Shown here: in pieces, positions 37,328-47,181 of the stretch | Position numbering within the stretch: position 1 is the stretch's first letter | Layout: each line of letters starts with the position of its first letter | Assembly (NCBI RefSeq): GCF_009663145.1 | Contig: NZ_VKHR01000011.1 | Span: forward strand, 34,189-98,188 | Direction of reading: 5' to 3' | Source of the DNA: Shewanella sp. TC10 | GTDB taxonomy: Bacteria > Pseudomonadota > Gammaproteobacteria > Enterobacterales > Shewanellaceae | DNA length: 64,000 nt | Notes under the pieces: model-generated | What the model was told of the DNA's origin: nothing | The model's input: the letters and a program-made list of their open reading frames with translations, nothing else | The model's database searches: none | Made by a program: the position numbers and the translations under genes

Positions 37328-37508
37328 TCTACATAAAAAGTCGATAACGCAGTAAACCCAAAGGTTTCGACTAAAAGCCTTTTACTCTTTGTTGGATGTA
37401 TCTTTGTGAATAAAAGCTGCTTAGATGACTAGACATCAACTCATCCGCCTCAATTAAAACGCTTTTATTTCGAACAAAACTTAACCAGCAAAGATCAACA
37501 GGCCCTAG
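37254..37508. mobile_element. Miniature inverted-repeat element, copy 3, inverted and truncated
   Basis: Runs in the opposite orientation to copies 1 and 2. The right side is intact (AAAGATCAACAGGCCCTAG), while about 25 bases of the opposite end (the CTAGGGCCTGTTGA... side) are missing, so the repeat meets the ABM gene at GGTTGTTTTTGCAGCG. A small extra segment (about CGCCCTTGATGCA) is present compared with the other copies. Confidence 0.85.
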
Positions 37509-37589
37509 CTGCTATAAAAGTAACAAAATAGAGTAAAAAAAAGTCCCAATAACTAAAAAAGCACAAATTAGGCTCAATTTAAAGGCAAA

Positions 37590-37615
37590 AAAAAGCCGCA
37601 TTTAAGCGGCTTTTT
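37590..37615 (-). terminator. Terminator of ppsA
   Basis: 10-bp stem AAAAAGCCGC / GCGGCTTTTT with a six-base loop; on the minus strand it ends in a run of eight T. It lies 35 bp after the ppsA stop. Confidence 0.9.
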
Positions 37616-37649
37616 CAAGCTAACTAAGTTAGCTTAACTTAAACAGCAA

Positions 37650-40019
37650 TTAAGCATGTTCTTCAGCTAGGTATAACCAAGTGTCGATTACTGTATCAGG
37701 GTTAAGTGATACGGTATCAATGCCTTGTTCTACTAACCATTGTGCAAAGTCAGCGTGGTCAGATGGGCCTTGGCCACAAATACCTACGTATGCGCCTTTC
37801 GCTTTCGCAGCTTTAATCGCTAAAGATAATAATGCTTTAACAGCGTCATTACGCTCATCGAATAAATGGCTGATGATGCCAGAGTCACGGTCAAGACCTA
37901 AGGTTAACTGAGTTAAATCGTTAGAGCCGATAGAGAAACCATCAAAGTGCTCTAAGAACTGGTCAGCTAATAATGCATTCGAAGGTAGTTCACACATCAT
38001 GATGACGCGTAAACCATCTTTACCTCGCTCTAAGCCCTGCTCTTTTAGTAACTCAATAACTTGAGCTGCTTCATCAACAGTACGTACAAATGGGATCATG
38101 ATTTCAACGTTCTTCAGACCCATGTCGTTACGAACACGTTTTATCGCTTCACACTCTAATGCGAAACAATCGCGGAATGATTCAGAGATATAACGGCTAG
38201 CACCACGGAAGCCCAGCATTGGGTTCTCTTCTTCTGGCTCGTAACGGTCACCACCAACAAGGTTAGCGTATTCGTTAGACTTAAAGTCTGACATACGTAC
38301 GATAACTTTTTTCGGGTAGAACGCACTACCGATTGTCGCAATACCTTCAACAAGACGAGCAACATAGTATTCAACTGGAGAATCATAACCTGCAATCATC
38401 TCGTTGATTTCTTGTTGTAACTCAGCTGGCTGAGAGCTGAACTCAAGCAATGCTTTAGGGTGAATACCAATCATGCGGTTGATGATGAACTCAAGACGCG
38501 CAAGACCAACACCTTCATTTGGAAGGCGAGCAAAATCAAATGCACGATCAGGGTTACCCACGTTCATCATGATTTTCATTGGTAGTTCAGGTAGGGAGTC
38601 AACACGGTTTGTGATGACTTCAAATTCTTGTTTACCGTCGTAGATGAAACCAGTATCACCTTCAGCACATGAAACAGTCACTAGTTGACCATTTTCAATA
38701 CGGTCAGTGACATCGCCACAACCTACAACTGCAGGAACACCTAGCTCACGAGCGATAATCGCAGCGTGACAAGTACGGCCACCACGGTTAGTTACAATCG
38801 CGCTTGCACGCTTCATGATTGGTTCCCAATCTGGATCAGTCATGTCAGTAACCAGTACATCACCTGGCTCGATTTGATCCATATCTTCGATTGATGCAAG
38901 CACTTTAGCTACACCGGTACCGATTTTATGACCAATGGCACGGCCTTCACATACAACATCACCCTTAGTTTGTAAGTGGTAACGTTCGATTAGCTGTACA
39001 TCTTCACGGCTACGAACAGTTTCAGGACGTGCTTGAACGATATAAAGCTTACCGTCGTTGCCATCTTTAGCCCATTCGATGTCCATTGGACGACCATAAT
39101 GCTTTTCAATGATGCAAGCTTGCTTAGCAAGTTCCATCACTTCTTCATCATTAATCGAGAAAACACTGCGCTGTTCAGCTGGGATATCTTCAATCTTCAC
39201 TTGCTTACCATGTGAAGCATCGTCAGAGTAAACCATCTGAATCAACTTACTGCCGATATTACGGCGCACAACAGCTTGATGCCCTTGCGCTAAAATTGGT
39301 TTGTGCACGTAGAATTCATCAGGGTTAACAGCACCTTGTACTACCATTTCACCTAAACCGAATGATGAAGTGATAAAGACAACGTCGTTGTTACCTGATT
39401 CAGTGTCCATGGTAAACATAACACCTGATGATGCTTTATCTGAACGTACCATACGTTGTACGCCAGCAGATAATGCGACACCTTGATGTTCGTAACCTTG
39501 GTGAACACGGTAAGAAATTGCACGGTCGTTAAACAGCGATGCATACACGTGCTTAATAGCAAGTAGTACAGCATCAAAGCCTTTAACGTTTAGGAAAGTT
39601 TCTTGTTGACCTGCAAAAGATGCATCTGGCATATCTTCAGCTGTTGCTGACGAACGCACTGCAAATGATGCTTCTTGAGTCTCACTAGAAAGTTGCTCGT
39701 AAGCTTCGCGAATCGCGTCTTCTAGTTCTGGTTGAAATGGGGTATCAATAACCCACTGTCTGATCTGTGCACCAACTTTCGCTAATTCATTAACGTTATC
39801 AACATCCAGTGTTGCAAGAATATCGAAAATTTTCTGGTTAACACCACTTTGCTCTAGAAACTCATTAAACGCATGAGAAGTTGTAGCAAATCCGCCTGGA
39901 ACTTGAACGCCTGCGTTTGCTAGGTTACTGATCATTTCACCAAGTGACGCATTCTTGCCGCCAACCTTGTTAACATCACCCATGCCTAGTTCTTGATACC
40001 AGAGTATGTATTGCTGCAC
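37650..40019 (-). CDS. ppsA: Phosphoenolpyruvate synthase (pyruvate, water dikinase)
   Basis: 789 residues (E. coli 792). The N-terminal ATP-grasp part begins with [20 protein letters not shown]. The swivelling domain carries the phospho-histidine in [20 protein letters not shown] (near residue 420). The C-terminal PEP/pyruvate barrel ends with [20 protein letters not shown]. It converts pyruvate and ATP to PEP, AMP and phosphate for gluconeogenesis. It is divergent from ppsR, which controls it by reversible phosphorylation of a threonine beside the catalytic histidine (the T in RTCHA). Confidence 0.97.
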   Translation of the reverse strand: MQQYILWYQELGMGDVNKVGGKNASLGEMISNLANAGVQVPGGFATTSHAFNEFLEQSGVNQKIFDILATLDVDNVNELAKVGAQIRQWVIDTPFQPELEDAIREAYEQLSSETQEASFAVRSSATAEDMPDASFAGQQETFLNVKGFDAVLLAIKHVYASLFNDRAISYRVHQGYEHQGVALSAGVQRMVRSDKASSGVMFTMDTESGNNDVVFITSSFGLGEMVVQGAVNPDEFYVHKPILAQGHQAVVRRNIGSKLIQMVYSDDASHGKQVKIEDIPAEQRSVFSINDEEVMELAKQACIIEKHYGRPMDIEWAKDGNDGKLYIVQARPETVRSREDVQLIERYHLQTKGDVVCEGRAIGHKIGTGVAKVLASIEDMDQIEPGDVLVTDMTDPDWEPIMKRASAIVTNRGGRTCHAAIIARELGVPAVVGCGDVTDRIENGQLVTVSCAEGDTGFIYDGKQEFEVITNRVDSLPELPMKIMMNVGNPDRAFDFARLPNEGVGLARLEFIINRMIGIHPKALLEFSSQPAELQQEINEMIAGYDSPVEYYVARLVEGIATIGSAFYPKKVIVRMSDFKSNEYANLVGGDRYEPEEENPMLGFRGASRYISESFRDCFALECEAIKRVRNDMGLKNVEIMIPFVRTVDEAAQVIELLKEQGLERGKDGLRVIMMCELPSNALLADQFLEHFDGFSIGSNDLTQLTLGLDRDSGIISHLFDERNDAVKALLSLAIKAAKAKGAYVGICGQGPSDHADFAQWLVEQGIDTVSLNPDTVIDTWLYLAEEHA

Positions 40020-40143
40020 AGTTATCTCTCCACAAGTTTATTTCAATGGCCCCTTCACACGAGGGCAGCGGCATTCTACACTCCCACACAAGTGACGTAA
40101 ATCTATAATTTTATTTGTAATTTTATTACTACAAGAGGTCATA

Positions 40144-40956
40144 ATGGCACCAAAAGTATTCTATATCTCAGACGGGACTGCGATCACAGCAGAAGTATTC
40201 GGACATGCTGTACTGTCTCAATTTCCAGTTGAATTTGAGGCACTTACAGTTCCGTTTGTAGAAACAACTCAAAAAGCTGAGAAAGTTAAGCAGCAAATTA
40301 ATGATTGTTTTATTACAACAGGCGAAAGACCAATACTTTTCCATTCAATCGTAAAACCTGAAATTCGTGACATCATTTATTCAAGCGAAGGCTTGGATTA
40401 TGATTTTTTGAACACTTTCGTTAGCCCGTTAGAAAAACAATTGGGTATAGAAGCGAAGCCGGTAATGAATCGCACCCATGGTAAAAGTAACTTGGGCTAT
40501 GACTCTCGGATAGAAGCGATCAATTACACAATGGAGAACGATGATGGTCAAACCATGAAACATATGGATAAAGCCGACATCATTTTATTGGGGGTTTCTC
40601 GTTGTGGTAAAACGCCTTCAAGCTTGTACTTGTCGATGCAATTTGGCATTAAAGCAGCCAATTATCCGTTCGTAGAAGATGATATGGATAACTTGAAACT
40701 ACCAGAAGCGTTAAAACGTAATAAATCTAAATTATTCGGTTTAACCATTGACCCTAATCGTCTCCATGAAATCCGTCAGGGGCGAATGGAAAACAGCCGT
40801 TATTCATCTTTAAGACAGTGCCGTATTGAAGTGAAAGAAGTCGAAATGATGTATAAGAAAGAGCGCATCCCTTTCGTTAATACCACTTTCCATTCAGTAG
40901 AAGAAATTTCAGCTAAGATTCTTGATATCACAGGCCTAAAACGTCACATGTTTTAA
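40144..40956 (+). CDS. ppsR: PEP synthase regulatory kinase / phosphorylase
   Basis: 270 residues, DUF299 family (E. coli PpsR/YdiA, 277). The P-loop is GVSRCGKT at residues 150-157, followed by [19 protein letters not shown]. It uses ADP to inactivate PpsA by phosphorylating its active-site threonine and restores it by phosphate-dependent removal. The divergent position with ppsA, 124 bp apart, is conserved in many gammaproteobacteria. An AAGAGG ribosome binding site precedes ATG. Confidence 0.96.
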   Translation: MAPKVFYISDGTAITAEVFGHAVLSQFPVEFEALTVPFVETTQKAEKVKQQINDCFITTGERPILFHSIVKPEIRDIIYSSEGLDYDFLNTFVSPLEKQLGIEAKPVMNRTHGKSNLGYDSRIEAINYTMENDDGQTMKHMDKADIILLGVSRCGKTPSSLYLSMQFGIKAANYPFVEDDMDNLKLPEALKRNKSKLFGLTIDPNRLHEIRQGRMENSRYSSLRQCRIEVKEVEMMYKKERIPFVNTTFHSVEEISAKILDITGLKRHMF

Positions 40957-41106
40957 GCTAAAACATCAAGTTACAGCTGTGTGAATCAAACTTGTAATAA
41001 GTCGAAAATGTTAATAATCCAACATTTTCGGCTAACTTATGTCATTTTAGCCGCTTTTGTTCCCAAACTTAGTCGATTTCGACGTGTCTAACGCTAGCAT
41101 ATTAGT

Positions 41107-41152
41107 TATAATCCCGAGCAATATGATGTTAATTCATCGCAAACATGCTCGG
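41107..41152 (+). promoter_or_regulatory. TATAAT box and 5' leader hairpin of the DAHP synthase gene
   Basis: A perfect TATAAT at 41107 has only a weak -35 region. Just after it, CCGAGCA (41114-41120) can pair with TGCTCGG (41146-41152), enclosing a nested GATG / CATC pair; the hairpin ends eight bases before the ATG. No good ribosome binding site is visible outside the stem, so the structure may affect translation. Regulatory role is inferred. Confidence 0.4.
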
Positions 41153-41160
41153 TAAAGTGA

Positions 41161-42225
41161 ATGACAATTAAAACAGACGAACTACGCACCTCCCTTTTAT
41201 GTAAGGTAATTTCACCTGCGCAACTCGCATCTGAATATCCATTAACCCAAGATGCAGCTGATTATTTAGTAGAGCAGCGTCGTGAAGTTGAAGCTATTAT
41301 TGCAGGCGAAGATCAACGTTTACTCGTTATCATTGGCCCATGCTCAATTCATGATACTGAAGCCGCACTAGAATATGCTCAGCGCCTGGCAAAATTACAC
41401 CATGAGCTTAAAGAAGACTTATGTATTGTGATGCGTGTTTATTTCGAAAAACCACGCACTATTGTGGGTTGGAAAGGATTAATTTCTGATCCAGATTTAG
41501 ACGGCAGCTTTAGCCCTAATAAAGGCTTAAGAATGGCTCGCCATCTACTACAACAGATCACAGAATTGAAACTACCGATCGCCACTGAATTTTTAGACAT
41601 GGTTAACGGTCAATATATTGCTGACTTAATCACTTGGGGCGCGATTGGCGCTCGTACCACTGAAAGCCAAATTCACCGCGAAATGGCCTCTGCACTTTCT
41701 TGTCCTGTAGGATTTAAGAATGGTACCGATGGCAACATCAATATCGCAGTAGATGCAGTGCGTGCAGCGCAAGTGCCACACATTTTCTACTCACCAGATA
41801 AAGATGGCGCAATGGCGGTATACCGTACCCACGGTAACCCATATGGCCACATCATTCTGCGCGGTGGTAAAAAACCTAACTACTCTGCTGAAGATGTTGA
41901 ATCAGTTCGTTCGCAGCTTGAAGCTGTCGGTGTCACTCAACGTATTGTAGTTGATTTCAGCCATGGTAATAGCGAGAAGAAACATAAGAATCAGTTAAAC
42001 GTTGCTGATAGCATTATGGCGCAAATGCGCAGTGGCAGTACTGCTGTAGCAGGTATTATGGCTGAAAGCTTTATGATTGAAGGCAATCAAAAAGTCGTTG
42101 AAGGACAACCTTTAACTTATGGTCAAAGTATTACTGATGCTTGCCTACATTGGCAAGATTCAGAGAAGTTATTACGCGAATTAGCTCAAGCTTCAAAAGA
42201 GCGTAAAGCACTACTTGCCAAGTAA
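41161..42225 (+). CDS. aroH: 3-deoxy-7-phosphoheptulonate synthase, AroH-like
   Basis: 354 residues, class I DAHP synthase. It condenses PEP and erythrose 4-phosphate, the first step of the shikimate pathway. The motifs LLVIIGPCSIHD, GWKGLISDPDLDGS, GARTTESQIHREMASALS and PVGFKNGTDG are typical. Comparing from memory, the N-terminus (TIKTDELRTS), SPDKDGAMAVY and GNPYGHIILRGGKKPNY match the Trp-regulated AroH of E. coli better than AroG or AroF, so I call AroH-type, although feedback specificity cannot be read directly. It lies downstream of ppsR, about 200 bp away, with its own promoter candidate. Confidence 0.9.
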   Translation: MTIKTDELRTSLLCKVISPAQLASEYPLTQDAADYLVEQRREVEAIIAGEDQRLLVIIGPCSIHDTEAALEYAQRLAKLHHELKEDLCIVMRVYFEKPRTIVGWKGLISDPDLDGSFSPNKGLRMARHLLQQITELKLPIATEFLDMVNGQYIADLITWGAIGARTTESQIHREMASALSCPVGFKNGTDGNINIAVDAVRAAQVPHIFYSPDKDGAMAVYRTHGNPYGHIILRGGKKPNYSAEDVESVRSQLEAVGVTQRIVVDFSHGNSEKKHKNQLNVADSIMAQMRSGSTAVAGIMAESFMIEGNQKVVEGQPLTYGQSITDACLHWQDSEKLLRELAQASKERKALLAK

Positions 42226-42258
42226 GCGTTTAATGACCAAAGATAATTCAAAAACTTC

Positions 42259-42291
42259 AAAAAGCCAATCATGTTAATGATTGGCTTTTTT
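42259..42291 (+). terminator. Terminator of the DAHP synthase gene
   Basis: 14-bp stem AAAAAGCCAATCAT / ATGATTGGCTTTTT with loop GTTA, then T residues. Symmetric enough to serve the convergent HD-GYP gene as well. Confidence 0.92.
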
Positions 42292-42327
42292 GTTTTATTG
42301 CAGCTGAATAACTCGGTTTAATCGTCG

Positions 42328-43569
42328 TTAAGCCGGGATAAAACCTGCGTCTTCTTCCTCTAAGGATTGTAACGATAATCGCTCAAACAAATGATCAATT
42401 TTGATAAAGCTCTCAACCAAGTTAGGGTCAAAGTGTTTACCTTTACCCTCAAGTATCAATGTAACCGCTTTATCATGACTGAAAGGCTGCTTGTAACAGC
42501 GCGGTGAAGTCAGTGCATCGTACACATCTACCAACGCGACAATACGTGCAGCAAGCGGTATATCTTCACCTGATAATCCTTTGGGATAACCAGTTCCATC
42601 CCATTTCTCATGATGTCCACCAGCAATATCACGCCCCATTTTTATAAAATTACAATCAGGCGCGTATTCAGTAAGGCTATCGAGTACTGACGAGCCTATC
42701 ACTGGGTGAGCTTTAATATTCTCAAACTCCTCTGGAGTTAGTTTTCCAGGTTTCAACAAAATGGCATCTGCAATACCCACTTTCCCGATATCGTGTAACA
42801 CCGATGACAAGGTAATCTCTTCAATAAATGCTGGCGTAAGCTCCTCTGGCGCATCCAGTTCCGTTAACCTTTGCTTCGCTAATAAGCCAGCATAGCGCTG
42901 CATTCTTAATAGATGCGCACCCGTTTCGTTGTCCCGATATTCAGCCAATTTAGCTAACCCTATGACTGTCGCACGCCTCGAGGTTAATGTGCTGTCTAAA
43001 GAGTGGGATAATTTACCGATTAAAAAAGAAGTTGAAACTGTGACTATGGCATTGGTGGCTAGAAAATTAATGACAACAACGGTCCAAATTATCAGGCTAT
43101 AACCTTCAATATTTGGCCAAATATGAAATTGAAAATGATAGGCTACACCTAATAAAACCAAAGATATGGCATTTAAAAATTGCGCTACATTGCTCGCTTT
43201 TTTACCCAGTAAAATACAAGTCAGAGGCGGAAACATAAATAGCCAAAAAAAACCTGCACCACTTGGGCCGATTGCCACTAAAAAACCAACACCGATACTA
43301 AAAGCTAATAAACAGCCTATTTTATAACGATTTGAATCAGTTATTTTTTTATCAAAAATAATAAATAATAGAATCGCATAAACTAGCGTATCGAAAACAG
43401 CCATAGCCAGTAAATCAGCTTGAATGCAAAGGTAAACACTAGTGACATAAACAGGAATACAAATTATCGCTAACATGCCAAAGATACGGGCGAAGAGAAC
43501 TCTACGCCAATAAACTAGCGAATCTCCTATTGTAACTTGGTCGATAAATATCCTATCTACGAATGACAT
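42328..43569 (-). CDS. Membrane-bound HD-GYP cyclic-di-GMP phosphodiesterase
   Basis: 413 residues. The N-terminal 185 residues form about six membrane helices without a recognisable sensor family. The C-terminal HD-GYP domain has LGLAKLAEYRDNETGAHLLR-type opening, catalytic HD at 259-260 (SVLHDIGKVGIADAIL) and HHEKWDGTGYPKGLSG with GYP at 327-329, all residues needed for c-di-GMP hydrolysis. It likely reads a membrane signal and lowers c-di-GMP. The last 25 residues are acidic. It is single, convergent with aroH and divergent from the TonB-like gene. Confidence 0.9.
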   Translation of the reverse strand: MSFVDRIFIDQVTIGDSLVYWRRVLFARIFGMLAIICIPVYVTSVYLCIQADLLAMAVFDTLVYAILLFIIFDKKITDSNRYKIGCLLAFSIGVGFLVAIGPSGAGFFWLFMFPPLTCILLGKKASNVAQFLNAISLVLLGVAYHFQFHIWPNIEGYSLIIWTVVVINFLATNAIVTVSTSFLIGKLSHSLDSTLTSRRATVIGLAKLAEYRDNETGAHLLRMQRYAGLLAKQRLTELDAPEELTPAFIEEITLSSVLHDIGKVGIADAILLKPGKLTPEEFENIKAHPVIGSSVLDSLTEYAPDCNFIKMGRDIAGGHHEKWDGTGYPKGLSGEDIPLAARIVALVDVYDALTSPRCYKQPFSHDKAVTLILEGKGKHFDPNLVESFIKIDHLFERLSLQSLEEEDAGFIPA

Positions 43570-43776
43570 AACTCTTCCTTGAATTGCCTTATTTGCTCTA
43601 ATAACTTTCTTAAGTATTGGCTTAATTATTGTTGAGATTAGTTATTACGCAACAAAACTCACACAACTTCCTCAGTAATACGAAATGAGTAAATTAAATT
43701 GTTATCAAGATGAGTTAACGTTAGTATTTGATAATATAACGGATAAGAATAGCTATATTTTTCAAAAGGATTTGTC

Positions 43777-44856
43777 ATGAGTATTAAGACTTACAAGCTA
43801 AGCAGATTAAGTATTTTAATAGGCTGCTTAGTGCTTCCACTGCAGTTATCAGCAACACCATCAGAGTTCAAACAAGCATACAAAGCTTATAATGAGGCTT
43901 TTGAATCTGGTAATACCGAGCAAGCAGCAAAATCAGCCAAACAAGCATATGACTTAGGCAAAGTCATTTACGGCGAGACTAGCATTGATACAGCGAACCT
44001 TGGTTTTAACTTGGCTATTTCACTCGCAAATAATTATCAATTTGATGAGGCAGATCCCTATTTTGCCGACACCCTGGATTTATACAAAATCCATTTCGGT
44101 GAAGATAGCGTCCAACTTGTAGACCCTTTACTCACCTATGCTGATAAAACCAAAAATTTAAAGCTGGCTAAAAGTTTACTCTCTGACGCTAGATCAATTG
44201 CCGATGATAGTGACCAACCAATACTTTACGCCCACACGCTATCTGCAAGCTATTCCAAACTTGTTCAAACTAAATACGACAAGAAGCAAGTTCGTAAATA
44301 TATTTTGCAAGCCAAAGACATTTATGGTGAATTACTGCCTGCCGACTCTACCGTCTTAGTAAACTCAAGATTTGAAAGTTCAGCTGTTTATTTGGCAAAT
44401 AAAAAATATGACAAAGCTGAAGAAGAGTTACTAGAAGTGATCAATCAATACCAAGCACTGGATTATACACACCCATATGAACTGGCAGCTCATGCCCGTT
44501 TAGTCGCCATGTATAGTGAAAGAGAACAATCAGATCTTGCGACTCAACACTGCTTAGCAATTGGAAGCATGAAGCCTTGGAGTCAAGAGCAGCAACAAAC
44601 ACCTATTTACCGCGTAAATCCCGAATTCCCGCAATCGAAAGCCAGACATCGCACTGAGGGCATGGTGCAGCTTACCTTTACGGTTGATGAACAAGGTTTT
44701 GTAATCAATCCAGAAATAGTAAAATCTAAAGGCGGTAAAGCTTTTGAAACTGAAAGTATCAAAGTGCTGAAAGAATGGCGCTATGCCCCCAAGTTTGTTG
44801 ATGGTAAACCAGTTAAAGCAAAATCAAGAGTCCAATTAGATTATACATTTGGTTAA
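43777..44856 (+). CDS. TPR-containing TonB-family protein
   Basis: 359 residues with a signal peptide (LSRLSILIGCLVLPLQLSAT). Residues about 25-260 are tetratricopeptide-like helices (FKQAYKAYNEAFESGNTEQA, KYDKAEEELLEVINQY). The C-terminal 85 residues are a TonB C-terminal domain: FPQSKARHRTEGMVQLTFTV, EGFV-type strand, and WRYAPKFVDGKPVKAKSRVQ. There is no N-terminal ExbB/ExbD-interacting anchor, so it is probably a periplasmic relative rather than a full energy transducer. AAAGGA precedes the ATG. Its own terminator follows. Confidence 0.87.
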   Translation: MSIKTYKLSRLSILIGCLVLPLQLSATPSEFKQAYKAYNEAFESGNTEQAAKSAKQAYDLGKVIYGETSIDTANLGFNLAISLANNYQFDEADPYFADTLDLYKIHFGEDSVQLVDPLLTYADKTKNLKLAKSLLSDARSIADDSDQPILYAHTLSASYSKLVQTKYDKKQVRKYILQAKDIYGELLPADSTVLVNSRFESSAVYLANKKYDKAEEELLEVINQYQALDYTHPYELAAHARLVAMYSEREQSDLATQHCLAIGSMKPWSQEQQQTPIYRVNPEFPQSKARHRTEGMVQLTFTVDEQGFVINPEIVKSKGGKAFETESIKVLKEWRYAPKFVDGKPVKAKSRVQLDYTFG

Positions 44857-44871
44857 TTTAAACTACCGATT

Positions 44872-44897
44872 AAAGGAGGCTATGAGCCTCCTTTTTT
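44872..44897 (+). terminator. Terminator after the TPR/TonB gene
   Basis: Stem AAAGGAGGC / GCCTCCTTT with loop TATGA and a T run, 16 bp after the stop. Confidence 0.92.
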
Positions 44898-45124
44898 TAT
44901 TTAAATATTAGTACTAAATCCTCCTAACTCTTGTATACAACCCCACTTCAACCCGTCTACAAAACAATCAATCCTGCTCAAAAGTTGACGAGCACGTCAA
45001 CTTACCGTTATGGTCTTTAGCTCAAGCTTGTTACAAACCGGTTAATATTGAATTCATTTCTAAATGGTTTAATCATCAATTGGGCAATAATATTCAAAAT
45101 AATAGCCAATTAAAGGAGCGCCTC

Positions 45125-45844
45125 TTGAACAATTCAAACAAATCCAGTGCCGCTATTTTGGGTGTGTTATTACTTGTTGGTTTATCAGTGATGGGATTTT
45201 TACTGAAACAAGCGATTATTGAATACAAGTTATTGGATAGAAGTGTCACTGTTAAAGGGCTTGCTCAAAACGAATACCCAGCTGATGTCGTTATCTGGCC
45301 AATTCAATTTACTGCGGCGAGCAACAATCTAGAAGACCTATATAAGCAAATTGATTCTCAAACAGTATTAATCAATCAATTTCTAGACAGTAATGAAATC
45401 ACAGCAGATGAAGTCACACAATCAGCACCTACTATTACCGATAAATTAGCCCAGCAATACGGTGGCAACCAAACGGTAGAATACCGCTACACTGCCTTAC
45501 AGAATGTTACTGTGTACTCAACTGATATTGAAAAAGTACGAAGTGCAATGCCGAAGTTAACTCAACTAGGTAAAAAAGGTATCGTTTTTTCGCAAAACAA
45601 TTACGACGCACGAATTGAATATATTTTCACACGTTTAAATGAAGTTAAACCACAAATGATAGAAGAGTCGACCCGCAATGCACGCATAGTGGCCGACAAA
45701 TTTGCCAAAGACTCTGATAGCCAACTAGGGAAAATTAAACGCGCAAGTCAGGGGCAATTTAGCATCAGCAATCGCGATAAAAATAATCCACATATCAAAC
45801 GCGTTAGAGTGGTATCAACGATTGAATACTACCTTGCTGATTAA
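45125..45844 (+). CDS. SIMPL (DUF541) domain protein with TTG start
   Basis: 239 residues. A single N-terminal membrane helix (AAILGVLLLVGLSVMGFLLK) precedes a periplasmic SIMPL/DUF541 domain beginning at DRSVTVKGLAQNEYPADVVI and ending VRVVSTIEYYLAD. The domain is widespread and its biochemical role unclear. The start is decided by AAAGGAG at 45112-45118, six bases before TTG at 45125; the open frame continues upstream to 45080 but crosses the ribosome binding site. The histidine phosphatase gene follows after 26 bp and is probably co-transcribed. Confidence 0.85.
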   Translation: MNNSNKSSAAILGVLLLVGLSVMGFLLKQAIIEYKLLDRSVTVKGLAQNEYPADVVIWPIQFTAASNNLEDLYKQIDSQTVLINQFLDSNEITADEVTQSAPTITDKLAQQYGGNQTVEYRYTALQNVTVYSTDIEKVRSAMPKLTQLGKKGIVFSQNNYDARIEYIFTRLNEVKPQMIEESTRNARIVADKFAKDSDSQLGKIKRASQGQFSISNRDKNNPHIKRVRVVSTIEYYLAD

Positions 45845-45870
45845 GTTAACCCTAACCATAGGAGGACAAT

Positions 45871-46461
45871 ATGGACAGTGACTATAAAAAACAATTAAAC
45901 CGAAGATACTTTACTGGGCTATTGATGACATTTGGCCTGATCACCATTTTAGCTATTTTGATGTTTAGCAGTGGATTAATTGCTGCAGAGGTAAAAACGA
46001 CAAAAACTCAATCAGAACAGTTAGCAAACGTTAAAACAAAAACAATATTCCTTGTACGACATGCTGAAAAAGAATCCGGCAGTGACCCTCTCCTAACTAT
46101 TGAAGGTCAATCTCGCGCGCAAAACTTAGCGAATTTGCTTCAATCAGTGCCTTTAGATGCTATTTACAGTACAGACTATCATCGCACTCAAGATACCGCT
46201 AAGCCGACAGCATCGCTTAAATCATTAGCAATAACTAGCTATGACCCGCGCAAATTATCTGACTTTGCATCTTTGATAAAAACCAATCAGCACCAGCGTA
46301 TACTCATTGTCGGCCATAGTAATACTACCCCTGAACTGGTCAGATTATTAGGTGGTATTGCTGGAGATGAAATTGTGGAGGCTACTGAGTTTAATCGATT
46401 ATATATTCTGACTGTTGATAACCAGGAGCAACAAACCAGCTCAGTTTTATTAAGGTACTAG
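45871..46461 (+). CDS. Histidine phosphatase family protein, membrane-anchored
   Basis: 196 residues. An N-terminal hydrophobic segment (GLLMTFGLITILAILMFSSG) anchors or exports it. The phosphatase domain has the catalytic RHG-type motif as LVRHAEK (Arg63, His64), then DAIYSTDYHRTQDTA and the second histidine in ILIVGHSNTTPELV. The small size resembles SixA-like phosphatases, but the membrane segment indicates a periplasmic action. GGAGG precedes ATG. Substrate unknown. Its upstream neighbour is the SIMPL gene. Confidence 0.85.
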   Translation: MDSDYKKQLNRRYFTGLLMTFGLITILAILMFSSGLIAAEVKTTKTQSEQLANVKTKTIFLVRHAEKESGSDPLLTIEGQSRAQNLANLLQSVPLDAIYSTDYHRTQDTAKPTASLKSLAITSYDPRKLSDFASLIKTNQHQRILIVGHSNTTPELVRLLGGIAGDEIVEATEFNRLYILTVDNQEQQTSSVLLRY

Positions 46462-46623
46462 TTATTAAAATACTGGTTATAAAAATACTTGTTATAAAAA
46501 ATTAAAGCACACTTAATTTTATCCTAATTGATTTTCAACACACCCTACCCCTGATGTTAATCTGCATCTAAATTTAGTCTTTACTCGAAACCTCAACGAC
46601 CAGCTATTTCTTTCGGAGTGCTC

Positions 46624-46911
46624 ATGCTTAAATGTGACTTACACGATTACATCGAAATATTATGTCTTTACCGATATCACGTAGAGCTAAGCATGAAAGA
46701 TAGCTCCATTATCGATGGAGTATTTTTTGACACTGGATTTAGCTTTGAAAAGCTTGCTTCAACAAATAAACCAGCAGAGAAAGTAGAGGTAATTAAAGGT
46801 CAATTAAGTCAGACTCAACAGCCTATCATCGTCGAAATCCGCAATATAAAACACATTAAGGTACTTACTGAAAATGCAAAGTTTACCTATTTAACCTTAC
46901 GTGATGATTAG
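46624..46911 (+). CDS. rof: Rho-binding antiterminator (Rof-like)
   Basis: 95 residues. The start LKCDLHDYIEILCLYRYHVE and the following LSMKDSSIIDGVFFDT match the Sm-like fold of Rof (YaeO), where E. coli has INCDDYDNLELAC and LELKDGEKLQ. Rof binds the RNA site of Rho and inhibits termination. The ATG at 46624 has CGGAGTG immediately upstream; a GTG two codons earlier is also open but less well placed. Its TAG stop is formed by the first bases of a degenerate mobile repeat, so the natural C-terminus may have been altered. Confidence 0.82.
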   Translation: MLKCDLHDYIEILCLYRYHVELSMKDSSIIDGVFFDTGFSFEKLASTNKPAEKVEVIKGQLSQTQQPIIVEIRNIKHIKVLTENAKFTYLTLRDD

Positions 46912-47086
46912 AGCTTGTTAATCTTGGCTGGTTGAATTTTTAACCTCGCCTTCGGCCAACGTATGTTGTTAATTTCTAATTTGTTATCGGCTTAATATGT
47001 AAAATATCGACACCACAAATCCTCTACCTTGTCTAAATGAACCATAACTCGCGACGATACATGATTTAAAGATCAACACCCCCTAA
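46909..47086. mobile_element. Diverged relative of the miniature inverted-repeat element
   Basis: Begins TAGAGCTTGTTAATCTTGGC and ends AAAGATCAACACCCCCTAA; both ends and pieces of the middle (GGCTGGTTGAATTTT, ATATCGACACCACAAATCCT, TAAATGAACCATAACTCGC) parallel the 283-bp family but with many changes and a shorter interior (178 bp). It is an older or different branch of the same family. Confidence 0.65.
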
Positions 47087-47181
47087 ATTAGTGACTGTTG
47101 AGTTTCACTACCTATTTCGTGGCGTTATCCGTATAATTCGCCATCCAGCTAGAAGTACTAAAAATAAAATTAGGTAGTTGA

